Positions 55,431 to 64,000 of a stretch of 64,000 nt of DNA are shown here, in pieces. Where the stretch lies: positions 1 to 64,000 of the forward strand of contig NZ_SLVY01000022.1 in the NCBI RefSeq assembly GCF_004345605.1. Direction: 5' to 3'. Numbering within the stretch: the first letter of the stretch is position 1; every line of letters begins with the position of its first letter. A program made the translations under genes and the position numbers. The notes below the pieces were generated by a model. It was not told where the DNA came from. It saw nothing but the letters and a program-made list of their open reading frames with translations, and did not search any database. The stretch is from Rhodococcus sp. SMB37. Its GTDB lineage: Bacteria > Actinomycetota > Actinomycetes > Mycobacteriales > Mycobacteriaceae.

Positions 55431-56031
55431 GGTCGGGTCGTGCTGCGTGGTCGTCGAGCACGACGGTCCGCAGCACGGTGATGCTGTAGTCGACCACATC
55501 GTCGACCGAGGTGTCCGGGGCGGTGGTGCGGTCTACCGCAAGTGATTCGACCATCGACCACCAGCCGCGCAGTCTCATGGTGGTGAGCGGATCCGGTGCT
55601 GCTCCCGTGGCGGCCAGGATTCGCCCGACCATCGTGTTCCTGACCTCCTCGTGGATCTCGCGGATCTGCGGGTCGGCGCCGAACCCGCCGTGGAAGAACG
55701 CCTGATAATTGTCGCGGTGGCGGTCGACGAACGAGACGAATGCGCTCAGGCCCGCTCGAAGCGGGTCGGGATCGTCCGGGCTCGCTGCGGCCGCGCGCAA
55801 CATACGGCGGGACGCGGCACCCACGACCGCGACGTAGAAGTCCTGCTTCGTGGGGAAATATCGGAAGAGCAGGCCACGTGAGATACCGGCGATCTCGGCG
55901 ACACGGTCGATCGACAGTGCATGGATCGGCCGGATCGACAGCTCCTGAAGGCCTACCGCGACGAGTTGGCGTCGACGCTCCTCGGGTGGCAGCCGGCGTC
56001 TGACATCCGGGGCTTGTCGGGGAGTGCTCAC
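55405..56031 (-). CDS. TetR family repressor
   Basis: A 208-residue TetR regulator. The HTH ([29 protein letters not shown]) is at about residues 38-66, with a conserved C-terminal domain typical of rhodococcal fatty-acid regulators. It is divergent from the acyl-CoA dehydrogenase operon, with a perfect TGAGCATTGCTCA operator between. Its 3' end overlaps the end of the penicillin-binding protein gene, so the two transcripts are antisense there. Confidence 0.9.
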   Translation of the reverse strand: MSTPRQAPDVRRRLPPEERRRQLVAVGLQELSIRPIHALSIDRVAEIAGISRGLLFRYFPTKQDFYVAVVGAASRRMLRAAAASPDDPDPLRAGLSAFVSFVDRHRDNYQAFFHGGFGADPQIREIHEEVRNTMVGRILAATGAAPDPLTTMRLRGWWSMVESLAVDRTTAPDTSVDDVVDYSITVLRTVVLDDHAARPDLTSPGSGS

Positions 56032-56045
56032 CTCGATAGCCTAAC

Positions 56046-56058
56046 TGAGCATTGCTCA
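56046..56058. promoter_or_regulatory. TetR operator, perfect dyad
   Basis: TGAGCA-T-TGCTCA, a perfect 13-bp palindrome centred in the 45-bp gap between the divergent TetR and acyl-CoA dehydrogenase genes. Same core as the two sites at 7751 and 7806. Confidence 0.75.
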
Positions 56059-56076
56059 ATTGAGGACGGAGCCTTC

Positions 56077-57303
56077 ATGGATTTCGGACAGTCCGCGCGG
56101 AGCCTCGACTATCTCGAGCGGCTGCGCAGCTTCATCGCCGCCGAAGTCGAACCCGTCGAACGGCACGTGCGTGCCGTGCGGAGCGAGGCGCTCGCCCAAC
56201 GTCGCGACGACACCGGCAGCTGGTCCGTCTCGCCGGAATTCCGCGAACTGCAGCGCAAGGCCCGCGAGGCCGGACTGTGGAATCTCTTCCTCCCCGACCC
56301 GGACCTGGGTGCGGGCCTGTCCAACATCGACTACGCGCCGCTCGCCGAGGAGATGGGCCGGTCGATGTTCGCGTCGGCCGTGTTCAACTGCGATGCGCCC
56401 GACACCGGGAACATGGAGGTGCTCCACCACTACGGCAGCGCCGAACAGAAGGAACGGTGGCTGCGCCCGCTGCTCGACGGTGAGATCCGGTCGGCGTTCT
56501 GCATGACCGAACCCGACGTCGCCTCGTCGGATGCCACCAACATGGCCGCGACCGCCGTCGTCGACGGCGACGAGGTGGTCCTGAACGGACGCAAATGGTG
56601 GAGCACCGGTATCGGGCACCCCGACTGCAAGGTACTGATCTTCATGGGCCTGACCGACCCGAACGCGCACAAGTACCAGCAGCATTCGATGGTCCTCGTC
56701 CCGATCGACACACCCGGGGTGACGATCGAACGCATGCTCCCGGCGATGGGATATTTCGACGAACCCGGTGGGCACGGCGAGGTGTCGTTCACCGAGGTCA
56801 GGCTCCCCCTGGATGCGGTGATCGCCGGGCCGGGCCGCGGTTTCGAGATCGCTCAGGGTCGTCTCGGTCCGGGTCGCATCCATCACTGCATGCGCCTGGT
56901 CGGGCTCGCCGAGCACACACTCGAACTCGCATGCCGCCGCGGCCTCGACCGGACGGCCTTCGGCAAACCGATCGTCAACCTCGGCGGCAACCGTGAACGC
57001 ATCGCCGATGCCCGCATCGCCATCAACCAGCTCCGACTGCTCGTCCTGCACGCCGCATGGCTGCTCGACACGCAGGGTCTGGCAGGTGCCCGATCCGCGG
57101 TCTCCGAGATCAAGGTCGCCGCACCGCGGGTCGCGCAACAGATCATCGATTTCGCGATCCAGATCCACGGTGGCGCAGGACTGTCCGACGACTTCCCGCT
57201 CGCCGGTGCCTGGACGGCAGCGCGGGCACTGCGCCTTGCGGACGGCCCCGACGAGGTGCATCAAGGCCTCGTGGCACGATTCGAACTCGGCAAATACAAC
57301 TGA
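56077..57303 (+). CDS. Acyl-CoA dehydrogenase
   Basis: A 408-residue FAD-dependent enzyme. [69 protein letters not shown] and the C-terminal [17 protein letters not shown] identify the FadE/ACAD11-like group that is typically encoded with a phosphotransferase-like protein, as here. It oxidises an acyl-CoA of unknown chain. GGACGGAG precedes ATG 56077. First gene of a four-gene operon. Confidence 0.93.
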   Translation: MDFGQSARSLDYLERLRSFIAAEVEPVERHVRAVRSEALAQRRDDTGSWSVSPEFRELQRKAREAGLWNLFLPDPDLGAGLSNIDYAPLAEEMGRSMFASAVFNCDAPDTGNMEVLHHYGSAEQKERWLRPLLDGEIRSAFCMTEPDVASSDATNMAATAVVDGDEVVLNGRKWWSTGIGHPDCKVLIFMGLTDPNAHKYQQHSMVLVPIDTPGVTIERMLPAMGYFDEPGGHGEVSFTEVRLPLDAVIAGPGRGFEIAQGRLGPGRIHHCMRLVGLAEHTLELACRRGLDRTAFGKPIVNLGGNRERIADARIAINQLRLLVLHAAWLLDTQGLAGARSAVSEIKVAAPRVAQQIIDFAIQIHGGAGLSDDFPLAGAWTAARALRLADGPDEVHQGLVARFELGKYN

Positions 57304-57318
57304 GATGGAGATACCGGA

Positions 57319-58392
57319 GTGAGCGAGCTTCCCGACAATGCACGTGTGGTCCGCGACGAGGACACGTTCGACGTTCGGGCCGTCGCAACGTGGCTCGGCG
57401 AGCACGCCGGCATCGCAGGGATTCCGGAGGTGCGTCAATTCTCGGGTGGCGCGTCCAATCTGACCTACCTGCTGCGCTATCCGGATCGAGATCTCGTGCT
57501 GCGCCGTCCGCCGGCCGGGGCGAAACCGTCGTCCGGGCACGACATGGCGCGTGAGTACCGCATCCAGTCGCTGCTCGCACCGGCCTATCCGCACGTGCCG
57601 GCCATGGTCGGCATGTGCACCGACCACAGCGTGCTCGGCAGCGATTTCTACGTCATGGAACGCGTGCCCGGCACGATCCTGCGGACCGACCCGCCGACCA
57701 CTCTGGATCTGACGCCGGAACAGACCCGTGCCCTGTGCCTGCGGATCGTCGACCTGCTCGTCGAACTGCACGGTGTCGACCCCGAGACCTCCGGGCTGAA
57801 CGAATTCAGCCGCGGCACCGGATACGTCGCGCGGCAGGTTGCGGGCTGGACCAAGCGCTACGCGAAGGTCCGGACCGACAACGTCCCCGATTTCGCGCGC
57901 GTAACCCGCTGGCTCGACGAGACACAGCCCGCCGACGTCGCGTCGACGGTCGTGCACGGAGATTTCCGGCTCGACAATGTGGTGCTCGACGCGGACGATC
58001 CGCTGCGGCCGGTTGCGGTGCTCGACTGGGAACTTGCGACGATCGGCGATCCGCTCATGGACCTGGGGTCGTCGCTCGCGTACTGGGTGCAGGCCGACGA
58101 CGACCCGATGATGCTCGCCACCAAGCGGCAGCCGTCGGACCTGCCCGGCATGCTCACCCGCCGTGAGATCGTCGAGTACTACTCGAAGAAATCCGGGATG
58201 CCGGTGGACGACTGGGGATTCTACGAGGTCTTCGGCCTGTTCCGGCTCGCCGTGATCGCCCAGCAGATCTACTATCGTTATCACCACGGGCACACCACCA
58301 ACCCCGCGTTCAAGGACTTCTGGGTGGTCGTCGGTTACCTCGACTCCCGGTGCAACGAACTCATCGACCAACTCGAGAAGGAGGGCCGATGA
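57319..58392 (+). CDS. Phosphotransferase (APH/ACAD10-11-like) family protein
   Basis: A 357-residue kinase-fold protein. FSGGASNLTYLLRYPDRDLVLRRPP is the nucleotide-binding N-lobe, VVHGDFRLDNVVLD the catalytic loop (Brenner motif) and VAVLDWELATIGDPLMDLG the metal-binding DxE/DWE motif. Human ACAD10/11 fuse this module to an acyl-CoA dehydrogenase that handles 4-hydroxy fatty acids by phosphorylation; here the two are separate neighbours. A role in hydroxyacyl-CoA phosphorylation is inferred from that. Confidence 0.88.
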   Translation: MSELPDNARVVRDEDTFDVRAVATWLGEHAGIAGIPEVRQFSGGASNLTYLLRYPDRDLVLRRPPAGAKPSSGHDMAREYRIQSLLAPAYPHVPAMVGMCTDHSVLGSDFYVMERVPGTILRTDPPTTLDLTPEQTRALCLRIVDLLVELHGVDPETSGLNEFSRGTGYVARQVAGWTKRYAKVRTDNVPDFARVTRWLDETQPADVASTVVHGDFRLDNVVLDADDPLRPVAVLDWELATIGDPLMDLGSSLAYWVQADDDPMMLATKRQPSDLPGMLTRREIVEYYSKKSGMPVDDWGFYEVFGLFRLAVIAQQIYYRYHHGHTTNPAFKDFWVVVGYLDSRCNELIDQLEKEGR

Positions 58393-59147
58393 GTCGGCCA
58401 CAGCGACGCAACATCCTCATCACCGGAGCGAGCTCCGGCCTGGGTGCCGGAATGGCCCGCGAATTCGCCGCACGGGGACGCAATCTCGCGCTCGCCGCTC
58501 GCCGGGTCGATCGCCTCGACACACTGCGGTCGGAACTGCTCGCCGAGCATCCGCATATCACGGTCGCTGTGCGGTCGCTGGACGTCAACCGGCACGACGA
58601 CGTCTTCACCGTCTTCCGTGAGTTCGACGAGGAACTCGGCGGTCTCGACCGGGTGATCGTCAATGCGGGCCTCGGCAAAGGACAGCCGTTGGGCACGGGC
58701 TACTTCCACGCGAACGTGCAGACTGCACAGACCAATTTTCTCGGTGCCCTCGCCCAGAGTGAGGCGGCGCTCGAGCTCATGCGTCCGCGTAATGCGGGGC
58801 ACGTCGTCCTGATCTCGTCGATGAGCGCATTGCGCGGGATGCCGCGCAACATGACGACCTACGGTGCGTCGAAAGCCGCGGTCGCGGCCCTCGGAGAGGG
58901 GATGCGATCGGACCTGGCGGGCACCGGGATCGACGTCAGCACCATCTTCCCCGGCTACATCCGGTCGGAGATCAACGAGAAGGTGAAGAAGGTCCCGTTC
59001 ATCGTCGATACCGAAACCGGTTGTCGTGCACTGGCTGCGGCGATCGAGAAGGAGCCGGCCAAGGCATACGTGCCGGGGTGGCCGTGGATCCCGCTCGCAT
59101 ACGCAATGAAGGTGTTGCCGTTGTCGGTGGTACGGCGTATGACCTGA
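58389..59147 (+). CDS. Short-chain dehydrogenase/reductase
   Basis: A 252-residue classical SDR with GASSGLGAGMA (cofactor), NAGLGKG, ISSMSALRG (Ser) and YGASKAAV (Tyr-x-x-x-Lys). ATG 58389 overlaps the phosphotransferase stop (ATGA). Its C-terminal part (EKEPAKAYVPGWPWIPLAYAMKVLP) suggests membrane association. Likely oxidises a hydroxyacyl intermediate of the same pathway. Confidence 0.9.
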   Translation: MSRPQRRNILITGASSGLGAGMAREFAARGRNLALAARRVDRLDTLRSELLAEHPHITVAVRSLDVNRHDDVFTVFREFDEELGGLDRVIVNAGLGKGQPLGTGYFHANVQTAQTNFLGALAQSEAALELMRPRNAGHVVLISSMSALRGMPRNMTTYGASKAAVAALGEGMRSDLAGTGIDVSTIFPGYIRSEINEKVKKVPFIVDTETGCRALAAAIEKEPAKAYVPGWPWIPLAYAMKVLPLSVVRRMT

Positions 59148-59149
59148 CC

Positions 59150-60535
59150 ATGAACGGAAAGAAGCTTCACATCGGCCTGTCGCTGTCACCGACGTGGTTG
59201 TCGGGCGATGCGTGGCGACGCCGCGACAGCCGTGTCGGCGAGATCTTCGACAGCGACCTCTACGTCGATCTCGCACGGCGCAGTGAGGACGCGAAACTCG
59301 ATTTCGTCTTCAAACCGGACTCTCAATTCCTCGACCCGGTAGCGCTCTCCGGCGGGCCGGGATTCAGCAGCCTCGATCCCATGATCCTGCTGGCCACGCT
59401 TGCCCGAGAAACGAGCCGGATCGGTCTGGTCTCGACCGCGTCGACGACGTTCTTGCCGCCGTACGCGGTGGCGCGGCAATTGCAGTCGCTCAACCGGGTC
59501 AGCGGCGGGCGTGCGGGCTGGAACATCGTCACGTCCCTCGACGGGCAGGCCAACTTCGGGCTCGCCGACATGCCGAGCTCGCAGGAGCGGTACGCGCGTG
59601 CCGCCGAAGTCACCTCGGTCGTGCAGAAACTGTGGGCGAGTTATCCACACGACGCACTCCGGGTCGACCGCGACAACGGGGTGTACGCCGACCCGTCGGC
59701 AGTGGGGCCGGTCGACCACGTGGGCGAATTCCTCTCGGTGGCAGGTCCGCTCACCGTGCCGGAGCCGGCGTCGGGACAGATTCCGCTGTTCCAGGCCGGC
59801 TCCTCGCCCGAGGGAAGAGAATTTGCCGCCACGGTGGCCGACGCGGTGTTCGCAGCAACGCCGGATGTGGATGCGGGAATCGAACTGCGGAATGATCTGG
59901 GTGCACGAGCCGAACGGCTCGGCCGCACACCGGATTCGCTCGTGGTGATGCCCGGGCTGAGCATGTTCCTCGCGCCGACGTCGGCGCATGCCCGCGAGCT
60001 GCATCGCGAGACCCACGCTCGGATGAGTCGAGAGCGGAAGTTCACGTTCGTCGAGGCGACATTGGGCATCGACCTGCGAGGGCTCGACCCCGATGGACCG
60101 GTGCCGGTAGACGACCTCCCCGATCCGAATCGGCCGGTGCGCAGCAGAACCCACGCCGAACTGGTGCGTCGGATGGTGCTGCGCGACCGCCCGACCGTAG
60201 CGGAGTTGCTCGAACGGCCCGAGATCGTCGCGTCGGCGCACTGGGTCGTGGTGGGCACTGCGGACGACGCTGTTGCGCAGATCGTGGAGCGGGCGGAGAA
60301 GGGTGCGATGGATGGCTTCATCGCGCTGCCCGGCGGTTCGTGGGGTTCGTTGGGAATTTTCTTCGACGAAGTTGTTCCGAGACTCGTCGAGCGAGGTCTG
60401 TTCCGCGCCGAGTACAGCGGCACGACGCTCCGGGAGCACCTGACAACCCATAGAACAGCTGTGGCGGTGGGTGAGTCCGGAGACTCTCCCACCGCCACAG
60501 CGCGTTCGCAGTGCCGAGTTACTCGGCGCCGATGA
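59150..60535 (+). CDS. LLM-class flavin monooxygenase (NtaA/DszA type)
   Basis: A 461-residue FMNH2-dependent monooxygenase. [62 protein letters not shown], the insertion [13 protein letters not shown] and [23 protein letters not shown] place it with NtaA/SnaA/DszA enzymes, which need a separate flavin reductase. It begins two bases after the SDR stop. The last ~25 residues (from TTHRTAVAV on) are encoded by the terminator hairpin and overlap ino1 by 17 bases, so the natural stop may have been lost. Confidence 0.88.
   Translation: MNGKKLHIGLSLSPTWLSGDAWRRRDSRVGEIFDSDLYVDLARRSEDAKLDFVFKPDSQFLDPVALSGGPGFSSLDPMILLATLARETSRIGLVSTASTTFLPPYAVARQLQSLNRVSGGRAGWNIVTSLDGQANFGLADMPSSQERYARAAEVTSVVQKLWASYPHDALRVDRDNGVYADPSAVGPVDHVGEFLSVAGPLTVPEPASGQIPLFQAGSSPEGREFAATVADAVFAATPDVDAGIELRNDLGARAERLGRTPDSLVVMPGLSMFLAPTSAHARELHRETHARMSRERKFTFVEATLGIDLRGLDPDGPVPVDDLPDPNRPVRSRTHAELVRRMVLRDRPTVAELLERPEIVASAHWVVVGTADDAVAQIVERAEKGAMDGFIALPGGSWGSLGIFFDEVVPRLVERGLFRAEYSGTTLREHLTTHRTAVAVGESGDSPTATARSQCRVTRRR
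60458..60501. terminator. Hairpin between LLM monooxygenase and ino1
   Basis: A 14-bp stem (60458-60471 with 60488-60501), one T-T mismatch, then 5 bp more (GAGTC/GACTC) and a CGGA loop. It is placed to terminate ino1 from the minus strand; on the plus strand it lies inside the last codons of the monooxygenase. Confidence 0.8.
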
Positions 60536-61616
60536 TGAAGGCCTCGAGCTCGGTGCGAGCCTTGTCGTCGGCCATCTGGACCGGCGGGGACTTCATCAGG
60601 TAAGCGGATGCCGGGAGAATCGGGCCACCGAGGCCGCGGTCCTTGGCGATCTTCGCGGCGCGGATCGCGTCGATGATGATGCCGGCGGAGTTCGGCGAGT
60701 CCCACACCTCGAGCTTGTACTCGAGGTTCAGCGGGGCGTCACCGAAGGCACGACCCTCGAGGCGGACGTATGCCCACTTGCGGTCGTCGAGCCACTGAAC
60801 GTAGTCGGACGGGCCGATGTGGACGTCGCGATCGTGGACCTTGCCGGCCAGCGGGCCGTTGAGGTTCGACGTGACGGCCTGGGTCTTGGAGACCTTCTTG
60901 GACTCGAGACGCTCACGCTCGAGCATGTTCTTGAAGTCCATGTTGCCACCGACATTGAGCTGGTAGGTGCGGTCGAGCACGACGCCGCGATCCTCGAACA
61001 GCTTCGCCATCACGCGGTGTGTGATGGTGGCGCCGACCTGCGACTTGATGTCGTCGCCGACGATCGGGACACCGGCGTCGGTGAACTTCTTGGCCCACAC
61101 CGGGTCAGAGGCGATGAACACCGGGAGAGCGTTGACGAACGCCACGCCCGCGTCGATGCAGCACTGGGCGTAGAACTTGTCGGCCTCGTCGGACCCGACG
61201 GGCAGGTACGACACGAGAACGTCGACCTCGGCGTCCTTGAGCGCCTGGACGATGTCGACGGGCTCGGCGTCGGACAACTCGATGGTCTCGGCGTAGTACT
61301 TGCCGATGCCATCGAGGGTGTGACCACGCTGGACGGTGACGCCGGTGGGCGGCACGTCCGTGATCTTGATGGTGTTGTTCTCGCTGGCGAGGATTGCTTC
61401 GGAGAGATCGAACCCGACCTTCTTGGCGTCGACGTCGAACGCGGCGACGAACTTGACGTCGCGCACGTGGTACTGACCGAATTCGACGTGCATCAGACCG
61501 GGGACGGTCGTGGTGGCGTCGGCGTCCTTGTAGTACTCGACGCCCTGAACCAGAGACGAGGCACAGTTCCCCACGCCCACAATGGCCACGCGCACCGAGG
61601 TGCTGTTCTCACCCAT
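60519..61616 (-). CDS. ino1: Inositol-3-phosphate synthase
   Basis: A 365-residue NAD-dependent enzyme that converts glucose 6-phosphate to myo-inositol 1/3-phosphate, the first step to phosphatidylinositol and mycothiol. The NAD motif [13 protein letters not shown] is at residues 14-26. [45 protein letters not shown] and [12 protein letters not shown] form the active site, and the length equals actinobacterial Ino1. ATG 61616 overlaps the PadR stop by eight bases; the pair is co-transcribed, as in mycobacteria. Confidence 0.97.
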   Translation of the reverse strand: MGENSTSVRVAIVGVGNCASSLVQGVEYYKDADATTTVPGLMHVEFGQYHVRDVKFVAAFDVDAKKVGFDLSEAILASENNTIKITDVPPTGVTVQRGHTLDGIGKYYAETIELSDAEPVDIVQALKDAEVDVLVSYLPVGSDEADKFYAQCCIDAGVAFVNALPVFIASDPVWAKKFTDAGVPIVGDDIKSQVGATITHRVMAKLFEDRGVVLDRTYQLNVGGNMDFKNMLERERLESKKVSKTQAVTSNLNGPLAGKVHDRDVHIGPSDYVQWLDDRKWAYVRLEGRAFGDAPLNLEYKLEVWDSPNSAGIIIDAIRAAKIAKDRGLGGPILPASAYLMKSPPVQMADDKARTELEAFIIGAE

Positions 61617-62178
61617 GGTCGGGTTCTCCTTCTTTTCTGCTTGCTGCTGACGACTGCTCGGCGGCGATGAGTTCGTTGAGCCAGCGGACTTCACGTTCGC
61701 TGGACTCGAGGCCGAGTTGGTGTAGCTGACGGGTATAGCGATCCAATGTGCCGCTCGCCCGCCCGATGGCGTCGCGAAGGCCTTCTCGGCGCTCCTCGAC
61801 CTGGCGTCGCCTGCCTTCCAGAATCCGCATCCGCGCTTCCGCGGGTGTCCGGCTGAAAAAAGCGAGGTGAACGCCGAATCCGTCATCGGTGTAGTTCTGT
61901 GGGCCCGTGTCGGCCACCAGTTCGGTGAACCGTTCCCGGCCTACCGGGGTGAGCTGGTACACGCGACGAGCGCGCCGCTTCACCGGCCCGGGGACTCCGG
62001 CATCCTCTTCGGCGATGAGGCCATCGGCCTTCATCCGCCGCAATGTCGGATACAGCGACCCGTACGAGAAGGCGCGGAATGCGCCCAGAAGCCCGGTCAA
62101 TCGCTTGCGGAGCTCGTAACCGTGCATGGGCGATTCGAGAAGCAGCCCGAGGATTGCCAGCTCGAGCAATGGGGCCAC
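61609..62178 (-). CDS. PadR family regulator upstream of ino1
   Basis: A 189-residue PadR regulator. The winged helix [43 protein letters not shown] lies near the N-terminus and a long helical C-terminal domain follows ([16 protein letters not shown]). It matches the mycobacterial regulator encoded next to ino1 in position. The ATG is preceded by AGGTGGCC. A TATATCG/CGATATA operator lies 45 bases upstream. It probably controls ino1 and itself. Confidence 0.92.
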   Translation of the reverse strand: MAPLLELAILGLLLESPMHGYELRKRLTGLLGAFRAFSYGSLYPTLRRMKADGLIAEEDAGVPGPVKRRARRVYQLTPVGRERFTELVADTGPQNYTDDGFGVHLAFFSRTPAEARMRILEGRRRQVEERREGLRDAIGRASGTLDRYTRQLHQLGLESSEREVRWLNELIAAEQSSAASRKEGEPDHG

Positions 62179-62222
62179 CTCCTACGTCCGTTCGAACCTG
62201 ACCGACTGATGCGATGCAAAAC

Positions 62223-62239
62223 TATATCGCACCGATATA
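62223..62239. promoter_or_regulatory. PadR operator upstream of padR-ino1
   Basis: TATATCG-CAC-CGATATA, perfect 7-bp arms with a 3-bp spacer, upstream of the PadR start (62178) and inside an AT-rich promoter region that stands out in this GC-rich DNA. Confidence 0.65.
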
Positions 62240-62302
62240 TAGAACCATACGCGTGTCCCGATAGGTGCACACGGAAGGCCCGCGATGGAAGGTGCGCGAG
62301 AA

Positions 62303-62599
62303 CTAGAGGAGTCCGAGCACCACACCGGCAGTCGAGCCGAGGATCACGGCAGCGCCCACGACGATCCACCGCAGGGTCCAGGAGTCCGGTCCGGCAGAGC
62401 GAACGGCGCTGCCGCCGGGCGGTTGCAGGTCCTCCACGAGCGCGTCGAGGTCGGTGAGAGTGCAGGCGCCGTACGACTGTTCGATCCGATATTCGTGTTC
62501 CGTCGCGTCGATCTGCCCGTCCGCCGCGGCCGCGTCCAGCCACGTGCACGTCCGAGCGCGGTCCACGTCGCGTGCGCGAGCCGTCCTGTCGCCGCTCAC
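62303..62599 (-). CDS. DUF1707-like membrane protein
   Basis: Ninety-eight residues. The first half resembles the DUF1707 module (DVDRARTCTWLDAAAADGQIDATEHEYRIEQSYGACTLTDLDALV), a short helical domain common in actinobacteria, and a C-terminal TM helix follows (WTLRWIVVGAAVILGSTAGVVLGLL). The ATG overlaps the stop of the upstream gene by four bases. It is the last member of a three-gene coupled set. Function unknown. Confidence 0.78.
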   Translation of the reverse strand: MSGDRTARARDVDRARTCTWLDAAAADGQIDATEHEYRIEQSYGACTLTDLDALVEDLQPPGGSAVRSAGPDSWTLRWIVVGAAVILGSTAGVVLGLL

Positions 62600-63192
62600 G
62601 GTTCGAACCTCCGCACGGCGAGGACACGTCCGTCCGGTGTCAGGACCAGGTACCCGTTCTCCTGCGCGCGGTTCGACACGTAGATGCTCACGGTGGCTTC
62701 CCCGACGTCGATTCCCAGGCCCACATGGCTCACCGAGCCGTCCGGCACACCCACCGACTGGGGGGCCCCGGCCAAGTATCGAGCGAGCAGCGGGACATCC
62801 AGGGCGTCGAGATCGAACTCGGGTGTACCGACGGGTCGCGTCGTCGGGGAATGATCCGACTCGAAAGTGCCGCGATACGAATACGGCATGACGCGATCCG
62901 GCGAGTGCGGCACCGCACGCTCGATACTCGCGTACTCGTCGTGGAGTGTTGCCTCGTCGAGCAGCGTGTCGCCGAACCGGTCGCGGTAGTCGCGGCGGAA
63001 CTGCTCGAGCCCCGCCGCCGTGACGAGGCTCGGGGCAGAGGCCGAGGCTGCGACCTCGGCCGGGGCCGCAGTCACCCGCGTGGTGTCGACGGCCGGGTCG
63101 GGCTGCACCATCAGGTACGACACAACACCGCTGACCAGTGCGAGCGTCACCACTCCGGCTGCGAACGCCCGAGCGGGAAGGCGCTCGATCAT
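62596..63192 (-). CDS. Membrane-anchored protein paralogous to the upstream gene's C-terminal domain
   Basis: A 198-residue protein with one N-terminal TM helix (AFAAGVVTLALVSGVVSYLM) and an extracytoplasmic domain of about 150 residues. This domain (LEQFRRDYRDRFGDTLLDEATLHDEYASIERAVP, VMPYSYRGTF, TVSIYVSNRAQENGYLVLTPDGRVLAVRRFE) aligns with the C-terminal domain of the next gene upstream. It lacks the DUF1707 module, which is encoded separately by the following gene, so the two products together equal one full-length paralogue. ATGA overlaps on both sides. Confidence 0.8.
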   Translation of the reverse strand: MIERLPARAFAAGVVTLALVSGVVSYLMVQPDPAVDTTRVTAAPAEVAASASAPSLVTAAGLEQFRRDYRDRFGDTLLDEATLHDEYASIERAVPHSPDRVMPYSYRGTFESDHSPTTRPVGTPEFDLDALDVPLLARYLAGAPQSVGVPDGSVSHVGLGIDVGEATVSIYVSNRAQENGYLVLTPDGRVLAVRRFEP

Positions 63193-64000
63193 TCGTACGT
63201 CCGCAGGATCTCGCCGGCCGCGGTCGCTTTGACGTATCCGCTGCCGCGGGTGTCGTCGTCTACGTACACGTTCATCGTCACCATGCCGTCGTTGCGGACG
63301 AGCACGTGCGTCACGCTGCCGCCGGGCCGACCCAGCAGTTCCGGCGCACGGGCCACCAGATCGGAGAACGCCGCGACGTCGATCGTCGAAAGATCGAGAT
63401 CGGAGTACGTGCTCATCCGATTGCTCGGGGGTGATCCCGATCGCTGGAATCCACCCCGATAGGTGTAGCCGACGACCCGATTCGACGACTCGCTCTCCGC
63501 GCGCTCCACGGTCGCGAAGTCCGGATACACCCCGAAGGTATGCACGACGGTATCGCCGAACGCGGCTCGGTAGTCGTCGACGACCCGTGCGAGCCCACCC
63601 GGCTCGAGTGGATCGACAACGTCGACGACGATCGGCTCGACACCGCCGTCGTCCTCACCGCCGTCGTCCTCGTCGACCGGGTCCGGAGCGACGGCGGGTG
63701 CTACCGCGACCGGCTCCCCCGGCGGCGGTGTACCCCGGTCGGGAAGCGCACCCCACACAACGGCACCGACAGCGACGATCGCCACACCCGCGACCACCGG
63801 CGCGATCCATCTACCGGACGCCTTTCCGGACCGGTCGTCCTCGGGTTCGGCGGGCGGTTGCAGGTCGCGAACGAGATCGGCGAGTTCCGGCAGCGTCTTC
63901 GCATTTTCGGCGCGTGCGACGAGGTCGCGCCACTCTTCGGTCGTGACCTGCCCTTCGGCGTAGGCGAGGTCGAGACGTGTGCGCGTCCGGGCGCGGTCGC
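63189..64000 (-). CDS. DUF1707-TM-extracytoplasmic domain protein (5' end beyond window)
   Basis: Partial; the start lies past the right edge. The visible 270 residues begin inside a DUF1707-like module (RTRLDLAYAEGQVTTEEWRDL to LPELADLVRDLQPP), then one TM helix (WIAPVVAGVAIVAVGAVVWGAL), an acidic Pro/Asp linker, and the same extracytoplasmic domain as the next gene (VVDDYRAAFGDTVVHTFGVYP, RVVGYTYRGGF, VTMNVYVDDDTRGSGYVKATAAGEILRTYE). This gene shows the fused form of the two smaller downstream proteins. Function unknown. Confidence 0.75.
   Translation of the reverse strand, partial: DRARTRTRLDLAYAEGQVTTEEWRDLVARAENAKTLPELADLVRDLQPPAEPEDDRSGKASGRWIAPVVAGVAIVAVGAVVWGALPDRGTPPPGEPVAVAPAVAPDPVDEDDGGEDDGGVEPIVVDVVDPLEPGGLARVVDDYRAAFGDTVVHTFGVYPDFATVERAESESSNRVVGYTYRGGFQRSGSPPSNRMSTYSDLDLSTIDVAAFSDLVARAPELLGRPGGSVTHVLVRNDGMVTMNVYVDDDTRGSGYVKATAAGEILRTYE

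Noticed and set aside
53343-55499. 718-residue open frame antisense to the penicillin-binding protein gene
   Set aside because: Arg/His/Asp-rich shadow with no recognisable domain, opposite a complete class A penicillin-binding protein.
56056-58401. 781-residue minus-strand open frame across the acyl-CoA dehydrogenase and phosphotransferase genes
   Set aside because: Spans two real genes on the opposite strand and their junction; composition typical of antisense frames in GC-rich DNA.

Overview
The window is high-GC DNA from a mycolic-acid actinomycete, most likely Rhodococcus or a close relative. This rests on GTG starts, many NTGA start/stop overlaps, many TetR repressors, F420-type oxidoreductases and a KstR-type operator. 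leuS near the left and a PadR regulator coupled to ino1 near the right recall, from memory, the leuS to ino1 neighbourhood close to oriC in Mycobacterium, here expanded to about 45 kb by accessory metabolism. No tRNA, rRNA, insertion sequence, prophage or CRISPR array was seen.

Layout. 1-5.5 kb: the 3' end of a glutaminase-like gene, an MFS exporter, an MHYT membrane sensor and a molybdate locus (HTH-TOBE regulator, modB, modC) whose modA is reduced to 16 codons. 5.5-9.2 kb: a divergent TetR/oxidoreductase-MFS unit with twin operators, then a YqgE/AlgH protein. 9.2-10.7 kb: a retron, made of a reverse transcriptase with a recognisable msr-msd RNA upstream. This is the standout of the window. 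10.7-16.8 kb: two membrane proteins, leuS with a strong terminator, a broken DUF222-HNH gene and a lipoprotein. 17-28.3 kb: hydrolases with a TetR, a monoacylglycerol-lipase-like gene divergent from a ketosteroid-isomerase-like gene across a KstR box, an epoxide-hydrolase-like gene, a proline-rich lipoprotein, an SDR, a YdcF-like protein, a PHP hydrolase, a Baeyer-Villiger-type monooxygenase, a pirin and a spermidine-synthase-like protein.

28.4-36.5 kb: a decayed MHS transporter lying head to head with a 5'-truncated ssuD, a probable glucosylglycerate hydrolase, a Tat-exported PhoX phosphatase and two alpha/beta hydrolases. 36.6-48.4 kb: a two-component system, F420-type enzymes, a TetR facing a paired acyl-CoA dehydrogenase operon, a metalloprotease/DUF2786 pair, a PadR-controlled FadH-like reductase and an alanine-type symporter. 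48.5-53.2 kb: a sugar ABC importer resembling trehalose systems. 53.3-64 kb: a class A penicillin-binding protein, a TetR-controlled acyl-CoA dehydrogenase/phosphotransferase/SDR/flavin-monooxygenase operon, padR-ino1, and three overlapping genes that share DUF1707-like and C-terminal modules.

Most genes look like catabolism of lipids, sterols and organosulfur or xenobiotic compounds under local repressors, set into a housekeeping frame. Broken genes (glutaminase end, modA, DUF222-HNH, MHS transporter, ssuD) show local decay. Domain names come from reading the translated sequence without database searches; start sites are chosen from ribosome binding sites, overlaps and family length.
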